Shown piece by piece: positions 46,937-55,440 of a stretch of 64,000 nt of DNA. Under the pieces are notes generated by a model that did not search any database, had not been told where the DNA came from, and saw nothing but the letters and a program-made list of their open reading frames with translations. Source of the stretch: Salimicrobium flavidum. Its GTDB lineage: Bacteria > Bacillota > Bacilli > Bacillales > Halobacillaceae. The DNA lies in NCBI RefSeq assembly GCF_900156645.1, contig NZ_FTOC01000007.1, forward strand, positions 62,001 through 126,000. The letters are read 5' to 3'. The first letter of the stretch is position 1, and the number at the start of each line of letters is the position of its first letter. The position numbers and the translations under genes are program-made.

Positions 46937-46986
46937 GGGAAACGCTTACATGTCTAATGTACAACAGTTCGTGGTATATGTATAAT
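46937..46986 (+). promoter_or_regulatory. cre-like site and -10 box of uspA
   Basis: On the minus strand ATGTAAGCGTTTCCC (46937-46951) fits the cre consensus at all but the last position. A TATAAT -10 box (46981-46986) precedes uspA; its -35 box is weak. The cre centre is about 49 bases upstream of the likely start of transcription. Confidence 0.5.
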
Positions 46987-47009
46987 AGAAAGAGAAAGGA
47001 GTGGGTAAG

Positions 47010-47474
47010 ATGTCTTTTGAATACAAGAATATTGTAGTAGCAGTCGACGGGTCAGAAACAGCGGAACACGCTTTTCACAAGGCGGTCGATATCGCAAACA
47101 GAAACAACGCAACTATTATTTTATCCCACATCGTAGACACCAGAGCTTTTGCCACAGTCGAAGCGTACGACCGTTCCCTCGCTATGCGAGCGGAGAAACA
47201 CGCTTATGAAATTCTCGAGGATTACAAAAAGCAGGCCCAGGAAGCAGGACTGGACAAAATTGAAATTGAAATCGAGTATGGCTCTCCAAAAGTGAAACTC
47301 ACCAAAGACATCGCACCCAAATACAATGCAGACCTGATTATCTGCGGAGCCACCGGCTTGAATGCCATGGAAAGATTCTTCATCGGGAGTGTATCCGAAC
47401 ATATCACACGATCGGCGAAATGCGATGTGCTAGTCGTACGCGACACCGATCATGCGGAAGCAACAGAAGCATAG
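47010..47474 (+). CDS. UspA-family universal stress protein
   Basis: This is a cytoplasmic nucleotide-binding stress protein of 154 residues with the alpha/beta USP fold: KNIVVAVDGSETAEHAFHKA at the start and the ATP-binding GATGLNAMERFFIGSVSEHI near 115-135. The ATG at 47010 has GGAG 8 bases upstream; a GTG three codons earlier overlaps it. It is convergent with ackA across a shared terminator. A cre-like site and a weak -35 box suggest that its expression depends on a regulator. Confidence 0.9.
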   Translation: MSFEYKNIVVAVDGSETAEHAFHKAVDIANRNNATIILSHIVDTRAFATVEAYDRSLAMRAEKHAYEILEDYKKQAQEAGLDKIEIEIEYGSPKVKLTKDIAPKYNADLIICGATGLNAMERFFIGSVSEHITRSAKCDVLVVRDTDHAEATEA

Positions 47475-47479
47475 TTTTT

Positions 47480-47513
47480 TAAAAAGACCTTCCGGTTCGG
47501 AAGGTCTTTTTTA
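47480..47513. terminator. Bidirectional terminator between uspA and ackA
   Basis: AAAAAGACCTTCC (47481-47493) and GGAAGGTCTTTTT (47499-47511) form a perfect stem with A and T flanks on both sides. Confidence 0.92.
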
Positions 47514-47520
47514 TTGGTAT

Positions 47521-48714
47521 TCAGCTCTGAAGTCCTTTTTCCACTGTGTCTCTTGCAATCATCACTTCTTCGTTCGTCGGGATTACCATCACTTTTACCG
47601 GGGAATGAGGATAGTTCACGAAAGCGTCTTTCCCGCGGATCCGGTTAAGAGAAGGATCCCAGTACACACCCATGAACTCCAATCCTTTCAAAATACGTTC
47701 GCGGATGGAAACACTGTTTTCTCCTACACCTGCAGTGAAAATGATACCGTCAATCCCGTGCATACGGGAAGCGTAGGAACCGATATATTTGTGGATCCGG
47801 TTAGCGAATACTTCAAGGGCAAGTTCTGCACGTTCATCCCCTTCTTCGGCTTTATCCTCGATATCACGAAGATCGCTCGAGAAACCGGAAAGTGCGAGCA
47901 TTCCACTTTCTTTGTTCAGTACATTCATCACTTCGTCCGCTGTTTTCCCGGTCTTTTCCATGATGAATGGTATAAGAGCAGGATCGATGTTCCCGGATCT
48001 CGTTCCCATCGTTACACCTGCAAGAGGTGTGAAACCCATGGAAGTGTCAATCGACTTGCCGCCTTCGACCGCTGCGATACTGGCTCCGTTTCCAAGGTGG
48101 CAGGAAAGGAGACGCAGGTTTTCCACCGGACGTCCGAGCATTTCCGCCGCACGTTCAGATACATATTTGTGTGAAGTACCGTGGAAACCATACTTACGAA
48201 TGCCATAGTCTTCATAGTACTCATAAGGGAGACTGTATAAATACGACTGCTCAGGCATCGACTGGTGGAAAGCTGTGTCGAATACTGCCACGTGAGGGAT
48301 ATTCGGCATCACTTCCTGAAAAGCACGAATCCCAGTGAGGTTAGCCGGATTGTGCAACGGGGCCAACTCAGATACATCCTCGATCGCCTGGATGACCTCT
48401 TCTGTTACAAGTGCTGATTCACTGAATTTCTCTCCTCCATGAACCACACGGTGTCCGACGCCATCAATGTCTTCGAGTGACTGGATAATTCCTTTGGAGG
48501 TCAAAGTATCGAGAAGGATATCTACAGCCTCCTGGTGATCATTGATATCCTGGACTGTCTTGTCTTCCTCTTCATCTGTTTCAATCTTGAATATAGAATC
48601 ATTCAAACCGATTCGTTCCATAACACCTTTAGCATTCACTGTTTCTTCAGGCATTTCAATGAGCTGAAATTTCAGTGAAGAACTACCGGCATTAATAGCT
48701 AAGACTTTATTCAA
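47521..48714 (-). CDS. ackA: Acetate kinase
   Basis: AckA makes ATP and acetate from acetyl phosphate in overflow metabolism. The 397 residues are typical: [11 protein letters not shown] at the start, [20 protein letters not shown], the phosphate-binding [20 protein letters not shown] and GVGENS near the end. The start is TTG at 48714 with GGGG 10 bases upstream. It follows ytxK. A cre-like element centred near -56 of a plausible promoter matches the arrangement known for CcpA activation of B. subtilis ackA. Confidence 0.97.
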   Translation of the reverse strand: MNKVLAINAGSSSLKFQLIEMPEETVNAKGVMERIGLNDSIFKIETDEEEDKTVQDINDHQEAVDILLDTLTSKGIIQSLEDIDGVGHRVVHGGEKFSESALVTEEVIQAIEDVSELAPLHNPANLTGIRAFQEVMPNIPHVAVFDTAFHQSMPEQSYLYSLPYEYYEDYGIRKYGFHGTSHKYVSERAAEMLGRPVENLRLLSCHLGNGASIAAVEGGKSIDTSMGFTPLAGVTMGTRSGNIDPALIPFIMEKTGKTADEVMNVLNKESGMLALSGFSSDLRDIEDKAEEGDERAELALEVFANRIHKYIGSYASRMHGIDGIIFTAGVGENSVSIRERILKGLEFMGVYWDPSLNRIRGKDAFVNYPHSPVKVMVIPTNEEVMIARDTVEKGLQS

Positions 48715-48760
48715 TGTTGCTCATCCCCTTAATATAGGCTCGTTTCGTCCATCTACTACC

Positions 48761-48789
48761 ATTTAACCACCCGCCATTTTCATTTTCAA
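48761..48789 (-). promoter_or_regulatory. Probable ackA promoter
   Basis: TTGAAA (48784-48789) and TTAAAT (48761-48766) are 17 bases apart on the minus strand. The -10 box is weak, as expected for an activated promoter. Confidence 0.6.
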
Positions 48790-48802
48790 CCGTAAAGAAT
48801 AA

Positions 48803-48817
48803 TGATAACGGTTACCT
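48803..48817. promoter_or_regulatory. Candidate activating cre site of ackA
   Basis: On the minus strand AGGTAACCGTTATCA fits the cre consensus with one mismatch. Its centre is about 56 bases upstream of the start point predicted from the promoter at 48761-48789. The same spacing is established for B. subtilis ackA. Confidence 0.65.
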
Positions 48818-48835
48818 GATATATTTCTTATTTTC

Positions 48836-49831
48836 TTACAATTTGCCGGTATGATAGTCACTGAACCAGTCGTTCACCTGGGCGATGACATTGGCTGTCT
48901 TTTCAGGACTCGAGAAAGAAGGAAGTTTTACCAGTAGAGCCTGTTTCGGTGGCTTCGACCCTTCCTTCTTCTTCTGAACGATGAATACGCTTCTTGCGAA
49001 TTTCTCATCTTTGAACAGGTCTTCCGGTAACTGAAGCATACCGATGATATGAGCGTGTTCGCGCAAATATTTCTGCAGTTGCTCAGCCTGGTCACTTTCA
49101 AAAAGGAAGTTCGGCACGACGAAAATTCCGTATCCCCCCTCTTTGAGATACGTAAGACTCTGCTCTATCAGAAGATGATGGGCGTAAGAATGACCTTCTT
49201 CGGATTTCAATTCATATTTAGCGGCCTGGACGTCATCCGGATAATAACCTATCGGGAGATCCGCAGTTACTACATCGACAGGCTCCAGCAGAAATGGCTG
49301 AAGGCTATCCTGATGGAAGAATTCAATATTATGCTTTTGCAGATTGGCCTGGACTACCGCAAGCTGGATAAGGGTGTCATCCACTTCACTTCCGTAGGGA
49401 TGAATCTTTTTATCGGTTCCGTTCATAATAGCGGTGATGAGATTCCCACTTCCGCAGGTCGGATCGAAAAGCCTGAGCTCCTGGTCCTGGAATTCCGTCA
49501 GTTTCCCGACAAGATAGCCTATAAATGTAGCTACCGCATCAGGAGTCAGAAGGTGCTGTTGTTGAGTCGCCCCCTTCATCCCCTTCAGCGTTGACAGCTG
49601 AATCGCTTTCCGGATTTCTTCATTTTCATAGTGCTCTTTATTGAATCCGAGCCATTTGTTGCGGATATCCACCTGGAGCTGCTCCGGGTAGTCATCGAAT
49701 ACCTGACCCTGATACAAAATATCCAGAGCTTCCGTTACAGATTCCAAATAAGTGATATTCAACCCTTCCGAAATAGCCGTCGCCATTTCATCGACTTGCG
49801 TAAACAATTTTTCTACGTTCTGCTGATCCAT
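48836..49831 (-). CDS. ytxK: YtxK-type class I SAM-dependent methyltransferase
   Basis: The 331 residues resemble adenine-specific DNA methyltransferases of the HsdM/N6 type: the AdoMet motif FDPTCGSGNLITAI near 120 and a catalytic-like DLPIGYYP in place of NPPF/Y near 190. The altered Asn-to-Asp catalytic position makes DNA adenine methylation doubtful. There is no target-recognition partner nearby. The ATG at 49831 has AGGAGGAA upstream. It lies before ackA as in B. subtilis; its biological substrate is unknown. Confidence 0.88.
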   Translation of the reverse strand: MDQQNVEKLFTQVDEMATAISEGLNITYLESVTEALDILYQGQVFDDYPEQLQVDIRNKWLGFNKEHYENEEIRKAIQLSTLKGMKGATQQQHLLTPDAVATFIGYLVGKLTEFQDQELRLFDPTCGSGNLITAIMNGTDKKIHPYGSEVDDTLIQLAVVQANLQKHNIEFFHQDSLQPFLLEPVDVVTADLPIGYYPDDVQAAKYELKSEEGHSYAHHLLIEQSLTYLKEGGYGIFVVPNFLFESDQAEQLQKYLREHAHIIGMLQLPEDLFKDEKFARSVFIVQKKKEGSKPPKQALLVKLPSFSSPEKTANVIAQVNDWFSDYHTGKL

Positions 49832-49881
49832 AAATGCGTTCCTCCTAAATATAGTTGAGGCGTAATTGGTTATCCTTGTAT

Positions 49882-49910
49882 ACAATATCGAATGTGTACG
49901 AGCTTTTCAA
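49882..49910 (-). promoter_or_regulatory. Probable promoter of ytxK
   Basis: TTGAAA (49905-49910) and TATTGT (49882-49887) are separated by 17 bases on the minus strand. Confidence 0.6.
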
Positions 49911-49991
49911 ACGAGGACATTCATAGGGGGGAAAGGTTCAAATTTATATGATAAAATAGAAATTGCGAAATAATCCAAAGGAGGCAGCTCA

Positions 49992-50795
49992 ATGTCAGAT
50001 CAAAGAAGAAACCTTTACTTTTATTATCCCCCGAACGAGGAAACGGATAAAAAATTAGAACCAGTGAAACAGCTGGCTATTGAAAATAAGTTCACCATTG
50101 TAGAAGATGCCCAGGAAGCGAACATCATCATTTCCGTAGGTGGAGACGGGACTTTCCTGCAGGCAGTAAGAAAGACAGGCTTCCGTCAGGACTGTCTTTA
50201 TCTCGGAATCAGAGAAGGAGATGAGGCAGGACTCTACTGTGATTTCGATCTTGATAACCATGAAGAAATGGTAACACATATGTTGAACGATGATATTGAA
50301 GTGAGGCGTTTCCCACTCATCGAAGTGACTGTGAATAATGAATCGACCTTCCTGTGTCTCAATGAGTGCAGCGTCCGTTCTTCCCTGATTAAAACGATCG
50401 ATATTGACGTTCAAATCGATGACCTCGAATTCGAGCGCTTCCGAGGTGATGGTCTGATCGTCTCCACTCCGACCGGAAGTACAGGCTACAACAAATCGAC
50501 GAAAGGAGCGGTAGTCGATCCGCTGCTCCCGTCCATGCAAATAAGCGAACTGGCTTCCTTGAATAACAATCGGTACCGTACGCTCGGGTCGTCCTTCATT
50601 CTGAGTAAAGAGCGGAAGTTACGTCTCGGGGTACGTCAGGATGGCAACGACTTCCCGATCATAGGTATGGACAACGAAGCTTATTCCATTCGCAACGTTA
50701 AAGATATCGACGTGGTCCTGAGTGATAAAGTAATCAAAACGGCCCGACTGAAAAGCAACTCTTACTGGCATCGTGTCCAGCGTACGTTCCTGTAA
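49992..50795 (+). CDS. nadK: NAD kinase, second paralogue type (NadK2)
   Basis: It phosphorylates NAD to NADP. The 267 residues have the kinase signature IISVGGDGTFLQAV near 47-60, the substrate motif LNECSV and the GSTGYNKSTKGAVVDP loop near 155-175. AAAGGAGGC precedes the ATG. By position (between ytxK and ytcJ) it corresponds to B. subtilis YtdI rather than to the main NadK (YjbN). Confidence 0.95.
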   Translation: MSDQRRNLYFYYPPNEETDKKLEPVKQLAIENKFTIVEDAQEANIIISVGGDGTFLQAVRKTGFRQDCLYLGIREGDEAGLYCDFDLDNHEEMVTHMLNDDIEVRRFPLIEVTVNNESTFLCLNECSVRSSLIKTIDIDVQIDDLEFERFRGDGLIVSTPTGSTGYNKSTKGAVVDPLLPSMQISELASLNNNRYRTLGSSFILSKERKLRLGVRQDGNDFPIIGMDNEAYSIRNVKDIDVVLSDKVIKTARLKSNSYWHRVQRTFL

Positions 50796-50822
50796 CCACT
50801 TGCAACATATACTGATTCAACC

Positions 50823-50859
50823 AGGCGGACCGGAAACAGCCTTTGCCGGTCCGCCTTTT
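50823..50859. terminator. Bidirectional terminator between nadK and ytcJ
   Basis: AGGCGGACCGG (50823-50833) pairs perfectly with CCGGTCCGCCT (50846-50856). It lies between convergent genes. Confidence 0.88.
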
Positions 50860-50864
50860 CTATG

Positions 50865-52451
50865 CTATTTTTTATACATGATCTCTCCGTCTACTACAGT
50901 CATCAACACCACTGCATCCGTTATTTCTTGAGGAGACAGGGAAAACAGATCGCGATCCAGCACTGTAAAATCCGCTGCATAATCTTCCCGTATCATCCCC
51001 AGTTCCTTTTCCTTCCCTACCGCATAAGAACTTCCCTTCGTATATAAAGAGACGGCTTCATAGATGGAAAGCCTTTCTTCTTCCTGGTATACATTATAAT
51101 CCTGGTTTGAACGGCGATCTACAGCTGCGCGCATCCCCATCAGAGGATTCACTTCTTCGATAGGCGCATCAGAACCGCCCGCAATGAGCACTCCTTTATC
51201 ATGGAGGGTTTTCCAGGCATACGATCGCTTAAGGCGTTCTTCCCCGAGCCGGTCAATCACCCATGGAAAGTCCGATGCTACGAAAGATGGTTGGATATCC
51301 AGAACTACAGGGAGGTTTTGCAGTCGCTCAATCAGTTGATCATTCAAAATCTGCGCATGGATGATACGGTCTCTGTGCCCTTCCTCCAGAGGATACCGTT
51401 CCATCCGATCAACGACGGCCTCTACAGCTCCGTCTCCGATAGCATGAACCGCTACGGGCATCCCTTTCTTTCTTGCTTTTTGGAAAAGTGCATCCAGTTC
51501 TTCATCGTTATGAATCGCGACACCCCGGTGGGAAGGATCATCTTCATAAGGTGCCGTCAATAGAGCCGTCCGTCCTCCGAGAGCGCCATCAGAAAATATT
51601 TTCATAGCTCCGAGCTTTACGAACTCCGTCCCTTCACCGAATGATAGCCCCGCTTCTTCCATTTCGTCCATCGCTTTATGATGGACAAGCAGATTGGTAC
51701 GGAACTTTCGGTCCACTCCGTCAATAACTTTATAAAAAGCATGAAGTGTTTTGAGAAAACCCCCGTAATAGTATAAATCTTCCGTATGACCTCCTGTCAG
51801 ACCACGGGCATACATATCTTCCACCGCCTCTGTCAAGGCATTTTCCAAGTAAGAAGAAGATACTTCGGGCATAGCTGCCTTTATGAATTCCTGAGCTTCA
51901 TCATGGAAAATACCGGTGAGACCGTTCTCATCTTTTTCGAGTTTACCCCCTTGAGGATCAGGTGTATTCTCGTCCACTCCAGCAAGCTCCATCGCCTTGC
52001 TGTTTGCCGCTAAAGCGTGACGGCAGATTCTTGATAGCATAACCGGATGGGTCTCGGTAACTTCATCGAGTTCATTTGTGTGGATAAGCTCTTTTTCCAC
52101 CCACTGGTTTTCGTTGAACCCTTCTCCGATCACCCATTCTTCAGGCGGAGTGCTAGCCGCGTGCTGCTTTAATGCCTGTAAAACCTCATGTTTGGATTTC
52201 ATGAACGATAAATCAAGCCGCAACAAACGTTCTCCGTGCATAATCATGTGAAGATGACTATCGGTGAAACCCGGATACATAACCGCTCCATTCAGGTTAT
52301 ATTCCTCTTTGATCTCTTTCTTGTATTTCGTATGTAGGTGATTGGAAGTCCCCGTCTCTACAATCCTTCCTTCCTGCACAATCACCGCTTCTTCCCAGTC
52401 ACCTTCTTGAATCATCGTATAAATTTTTCCTCCAAACCACAGTTCCATCAT
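50865..52451 (-). CDS. ytcJ: YtcJ-family amidohydrolase
   Basis: This is a cytoplasmic metal-dependent hydrolase of the amidohydrolase superfamily (YtcJ/NfdA group) with unknown substrate. The 528 residues match B. subtilis YtcJ. Metal-site motifs are PGFTDSHLHM (about 62), AVHAIGDGAVE (His, about 318) and IAGGSDAPIEEVNP (Asp, about 423), plus the YTKGSSYAVGKEKELGMI segment leading into the flanking beta-sandwich domain. AGGAGG is upstream of ATG 52451. It is convergent with nadK. Confidence 0.9.
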   Translation of the reverse strand: MMELWFGGKIYTMIQEGDWEEAVIVQEGRIVETGTSNHLHTKYKKEIKEEYNLNGAVMYPGFTDSHLHMIMHGERLLRLDLSFMKSKHEVLQALKQHAASTPPEEWVIGEGFNENQWVEKELIHTNELDEVTETHPVMLSRICRHALAANSKAMELAGVDENTPDPQGGKLEKDENGLTGIFHDEAQEFIKAAMPEVSSSYLENALTEAVEDMYARGLTGGHTEDLYYYGGFLKTLHAFYKVIDGVDRKFRTNLLVHHKAMDEMEEAGLSFGEGTEFVKLGAMKIFSDGALGGRTALLTAPYEDDPSHRGVAIHNDEELDALFQKARKKGMPVAVHAIGDGAVEAVVDRMERYPLEEGHRDRIIHAQILNDQLIERLQNLPVVLDIQPSFVASDFPWVIDRLGEERLKRSYAWKTLHDKGVLIAGGSDAPIEEVNPLMGMRAAVDRRSNQDYNVYQEEERLSIYEAVSLYTKGSSYAVGKEKELGMIREDYAADFTVLDRDLFSLSPQEITDAVVLMTVVDGEIMYKK

Positions 52452-52480
52452 CCAACCTCCTCTTAAGTGATGTTCCTACA

Positions 52481-52548
52481 AAATAAAAATTCCACCTATC
52501 GACTTCGTTGTGTCATATTATACACAGGAACGAAGCCTACAGGTAGAA
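52481..52548 (-). terminator. Long hairpin terminator of nifS-thiI
   Basis: TCTACCTGTAGGCTTCGTT and AACGAAGTCGATAGGTGGA pair with a few mismatches around a 19-base loop, followed by ATTTTTATTTT on the minus strand. Confidence 0.8.
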
Positions 52549-52555
52549 TAATTGT

Positions 52556-53764
52556 CTAAAACAGCTCAGAAAAACTTCCTTTTTCTTCCGATGAATTTTC
52601 CCCATCAATCTGTACCGTTTCAATTGATGCGAGAGCCTTCTCGATATCTTCCGAGAAATCGACTGATTGTTCGATTGCTACGGTCTTCTCGCGATTCGGT
52701 TTTGTTTTCGGTTCTTTCGGCACGAAAATCGTACAGCAGTCTTCATAAGGTCGAATCGATATATCGTACGTATTGATTTTTTCAGCGATGTCGATGATTT
52801 CTAATTTATCCATAGTAGCCAGAGGCCGGATCACCGGGTAGTTGGTCACTTCATTGATCGTGTTCATGCTTTCCATCGTCTGACTCGCAACCTGACCAAG
52901 ACTTTCCCCGGTAGTAATCGCTAAAGCCCCCTCACGTTTCGCAATTCTCTCTGTTATTCTCAGCATCATACGCCGCATAATCGTCATACCATAACTATCC
53001 GGAAGATCCCGGTGAATCTTCTGTTGTATTTCAGTGAAAGGAACGATGTGTACCTTTATCCGCTTTCCGTATTTTGAAAGTTCCCGGGTCAGATCCAACA
53101 CTTTCTGCTTGGCACGCTCACTCGTATATGGGGGTGAATGGAAATGCACGGCTTCAATTTCCACTCCACGTTTCATCGTAAGATATCCTGCGACCGGAGA
53201 ATCGATTCCACCGGAAAGCATAATCATCGATTTCCCCGTACTCCCGATCGGAAGTCCCCCAGCACCACGGTAATCCTTCGATGTGACGTAAGCCCCTTCA
53301 TGACGGATCTCCACTTTCAGCTCGACATCGGGATGATGGACGTCTACACTCATTTCATCCTTGTTTTTTAAGATGTGACCCCCGAGAGCGGGATTCAGTT
53401 CCTTCGAATTAAGTGGAAAAGATTTATCCGCACGTTTAGCGGAGATTTTGAATGTTTTGGCGTTTTCCTCCACAGATACAGCCGATAGCACGGCCTCTTT
53501 CAGAGATTCCAAATCATTTTCGGTATGAATAGCAAAACTGAGGCTGTATATCCCGAACACCTGCTGACAAGCTTCCATCACTTTATGCGGGTCTTCGCCG
53601 TTCAACAGGACATACATTCTCCCCCTCGTCTTTTTCACTATCACCTTTTTGAAATGCTTCAACCGGTATTGAACGTTTTCAAGGAGCTGACGTTCAAAAT
53701 GCTTTCTGTTTTTTCCTTTCAGTGCCATTTCACCGAAACGGATTAAAATATGATCAAATTGCAT
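52556..53764 (-). CDS. thiI: tRNA 4-thiouridine synthetase ThiI
   Basis: ThiI uses ATP to place sulfur at U8 of tRNA. The 402 residues have a ferredoxin-like N-domain, a THUMP domain (about 60-165) and the PP-loop ATPase (MLSGGIDSPVAGYLTMKRG). It lacks the C-terminal rhodanese domain of the E. coli enzyme, as in other Bacilli, so sulfur must come directly from a dedicated desulfurase. That partner, nifS, lies 2 bases upstream. Confidence 0.96.
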   Translation of the reverse strand: MQFDHILIRFGEMALKGKNRKHFERQLLENVQYRLKHFKKVIVKKTRGRMYVLLNGEDPHKVMEACQQVFGIYSLSFAIHTENDLESLKEAVLSAVSVEENAKTFKISAKRADKSFPLNSKELNPALGGHILKNKDEMSVDVHHPDVELKVEIRHEGAYVTSKDYRGAGGLPIGSTGKSMIMLSGGIDSPVAGYLTMKRGVEIEAVHFHSPPYTSERAKQKVLDLTRELSKYGKRIKVHIVPFTEIQQKIHRDLPDSYGMTIMRRMMLRITERIAKREGALAITTGESLGQVASQTMESMNTINEVTNYPVIRPLATMDKLEIIDIAEKINTYDISIRPYEDCCTIFVPKEPKTKPNREKTVAIEQSVDFSEDIEKALASIETVQIDGENSSEEKGSFSELF

Positions 53765-53766
53765 CG

Positions 53767-54909
53767 TTAAACCTCCGAAGTTTTTATTAAAGAATCGCGG
53801 ACTTCTTTCAGCGCTTCAAGAAAACTCTGAAGTTCATCCATCGTTGTACTGTAAGAAAGGCTGACACGCAATGCCGAAGTGGCTATCTCTTCTTTTACTC
53901 GACAAGCCTCAAGCACAGCACTTTTATCCGGGGCCCTGGAAGAGCACGCGGATTTTGTCGATATATAAATGTCTCGTTCGCTGAGAGCATGAATGACCAC
54001 TTCCGGTTTATAGCCGGGCATGGAAAAGTTGACGATATGCGGTGCACCGTCTTTCGGGGAATTCACTGTAATTCCGTCCATCTTCTCCAGTTCATTGTAA
54101 ACGTAGTCACGATGCTCGTGTAAGGTGAATCGTTTTTCTGTTTTCGTTTCCTCAATCATCCGCATCGCTTTAGTAAAAGCCACAACCCCCGGGAGATTTT
54201 CGGTGCCGGGACGCAAGTCTTTTTCTTGTCCTCCTCCATGATGCAACGGGAACAGATGGACATGATCCCTTTTATATAAAGCCCCTGTCCCTTTCAGGCC
54301 ATGTATTTTATGTCCGGAAATCGAACAAAGGTCCACTTTCGTTTTTTCAAATGGGATATCTATCTTCCCGTACCCCTGGATATGATCCACATGAAAATAC
54401 AATTTCGGGTAAGGGCGCAATACCTCAGCAATCTTTTCGATGGGCTGGACTGTTCCCAGTTCATTATTCACGGACATGATGCTGACAAGGGTCGTATCCT
54501 CACGCAAGGCCTGTTCCACCTCTTCAGGTTTCACTCTTCCGTATTCATCCACATCCAAATACGTGATCTCGAAACCGAATGATTCAAGGGCCTGGAACGA
54601 TTCAAGGACCGATGGGTGCTCGATTTTTGTAGTGATCATATGTTTTCCACGGGACATATGCATCAATGCTGTCCCTTTAATCGCCAAATTGTTACTTTCT
54701 GTTCCTCCGGAAGTGAACAGAAACGTCCCTTCTTCGACCCCAAGCAATGAAAGCGCTCGCTGGCGGGATGCTTCCAATAACCGTTCGGCCTCTCCTCCCA
54801 GGGAATGGATCGAAGACGGATTAGCGTAGAATCGTTCCGCTGTTTGTGTATACGTATCCAGTACACCCAGAAAAGGCTGAGTAGTTGCGCTGTTGTCTAG
54901 ATATATCAT
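53767..54909 (-). CDS. nifZ: Cysteine desulfurase (NifS/NifZ type)
   Basis: This is a PLP-dependent desulfurase providing persulfide sulfur to ThiI. The 380 residues show YLDNSATTQP at the start, FTSGGTESNNLAIKG, the PLP-Lys in SISGHKIHGLKGTGALY and the catalytic Cys in STKSACSSRAPDKS. AAAGGGG lies before the ATG. It is nearly overlapping with thiI in one operon, the arrangement established for tRNA thiolation in B. subtilis. Confidence 0.95.
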   Translation of the reverse strand: MIYLDNSATTQPFLGVLDTYTQTAERFYANPSSIHSLGGEAERLLEASRQRALSLLGVEEGTFLFTSGGTESNNLAIKGTALMHMSRGKHMITTKIEHPSVLESFQALESFGFEITYLDVDEYGRVKPEEVEQALREDTTLVSIMSVNNELGTVQPIEKIAEVLRPYPKLYFHVDHIQGYGKIDIPFEKTKVDLCSISGHKIHGLKGTGALYKRDHVHLFPLHHGGGQEKDLRPGTENLPGVVAFTKAMRMIEETKTEKRFTLHEHRDYVYNELEKMDGITVNSPKDGAPHIVNFSMPGYKPEVVIHALSERDIYISTKSACSSRAPDKSAVLEACRVKEEIATSALRVSLSYSTTMDELQSFLEALKEVRDSLIKTSEV

Positions 54910-55003
54910 AGGAGATTCCCCTTTTTCCGCTCAATAATTGCAATGAATTATGTTAACACAACTGCGAGCGCAATTCCACTTTAAGAGATGGGAACATGAA
55001 AAA

Positions 55004-55061
55004 ATTCCAGGAGCGTCTCCACCTTCCGTTCCTATCACCAACAATAGGCTTGAACAGAGCT
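55004..55061. repeat. Right-half remnant of a MITE (copy C)
   Basis: GGAGCGTCTCCACCTTCCG, followed by ATCACCAACAATAGG and CTTGAACAGAGC, aligns with the right half of the copy at 41.6 kb. The left half is not found. It lies between nifS and the terminator at 55.07 kb. Confidence 0.6.
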
Positions 55062-55062
55062 A

Positions 55063-55096
55063 TCAAAAAAATCCTGTCGTTATAAACCGACAGGAC
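55063..55096 (-). terminator. Terminator downstream of ezrA and the small membrane gene
   Basis: TCCTGTCG (55072-55079) and CGACAGGA (55088-55095) pair around an 8-base loop, followed by seven T residues on the minus strand. Confidence 0.88.
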
Positions 55097-55114
55097 CTTT
55101 CTTTATAAAGATAT

Positions 55115-55429
55115 TCAGGAATCATCACTATCGAGAGAACTCAACAGAGTATCAATACTGACCCTTCCATTGTCATCCATATCCTTTTCCCATTCATCCG
55201 TAATGGTTTGCTTTCCAAAAACCGTCCTTGCCTTATCCTCAGATCGTAAATCGTTTATACGATCTGTGACACCGGCAAAATCCACATTTTCTTCGAGCAG
55301 TACAGGAGATCGTATCGTCGAGTGTTCCTCGCTCACTTCAGCTTCATTTTTCGGAAGCATCAAAACAATCGCCACACTCCACGTAACAACTGTCAATGCT
55401 CCCATGCCGTAAATTAAATTCCTTTTCAT
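55115..55429 (-). CDS. Small membrane-anchored hypothetical protein
   Basis: I do not recognise this gene. The 104 residues have one N-terminal hydrophobic helix (about 6-25, GMGALTVVTWSVAIVLML) and an acidic, presumably extracytoplasmic or surface-exposed tail rich in Ser, Glu and Asp that ends SLDSDDS. GGAGAGG precedes the ATG. It starts 11 bases after ezrA and shares its terminator, so it is co-transcribed with the division regulator; any role in division is only suggested by position. Confidence 0.78.
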   Translation of the reverse strand: MKRNLIYGMGALTVVTWSVAIVLMLPKNEAEVSEEHSTIRSPVLLEENVDFAGVTDRINDLRSEDKARTVFGKQTITDEWEKDMDDNGRVSIDTLLSSLDSDDS

Positions 55430-55440
55430 GTCACCTCTCC

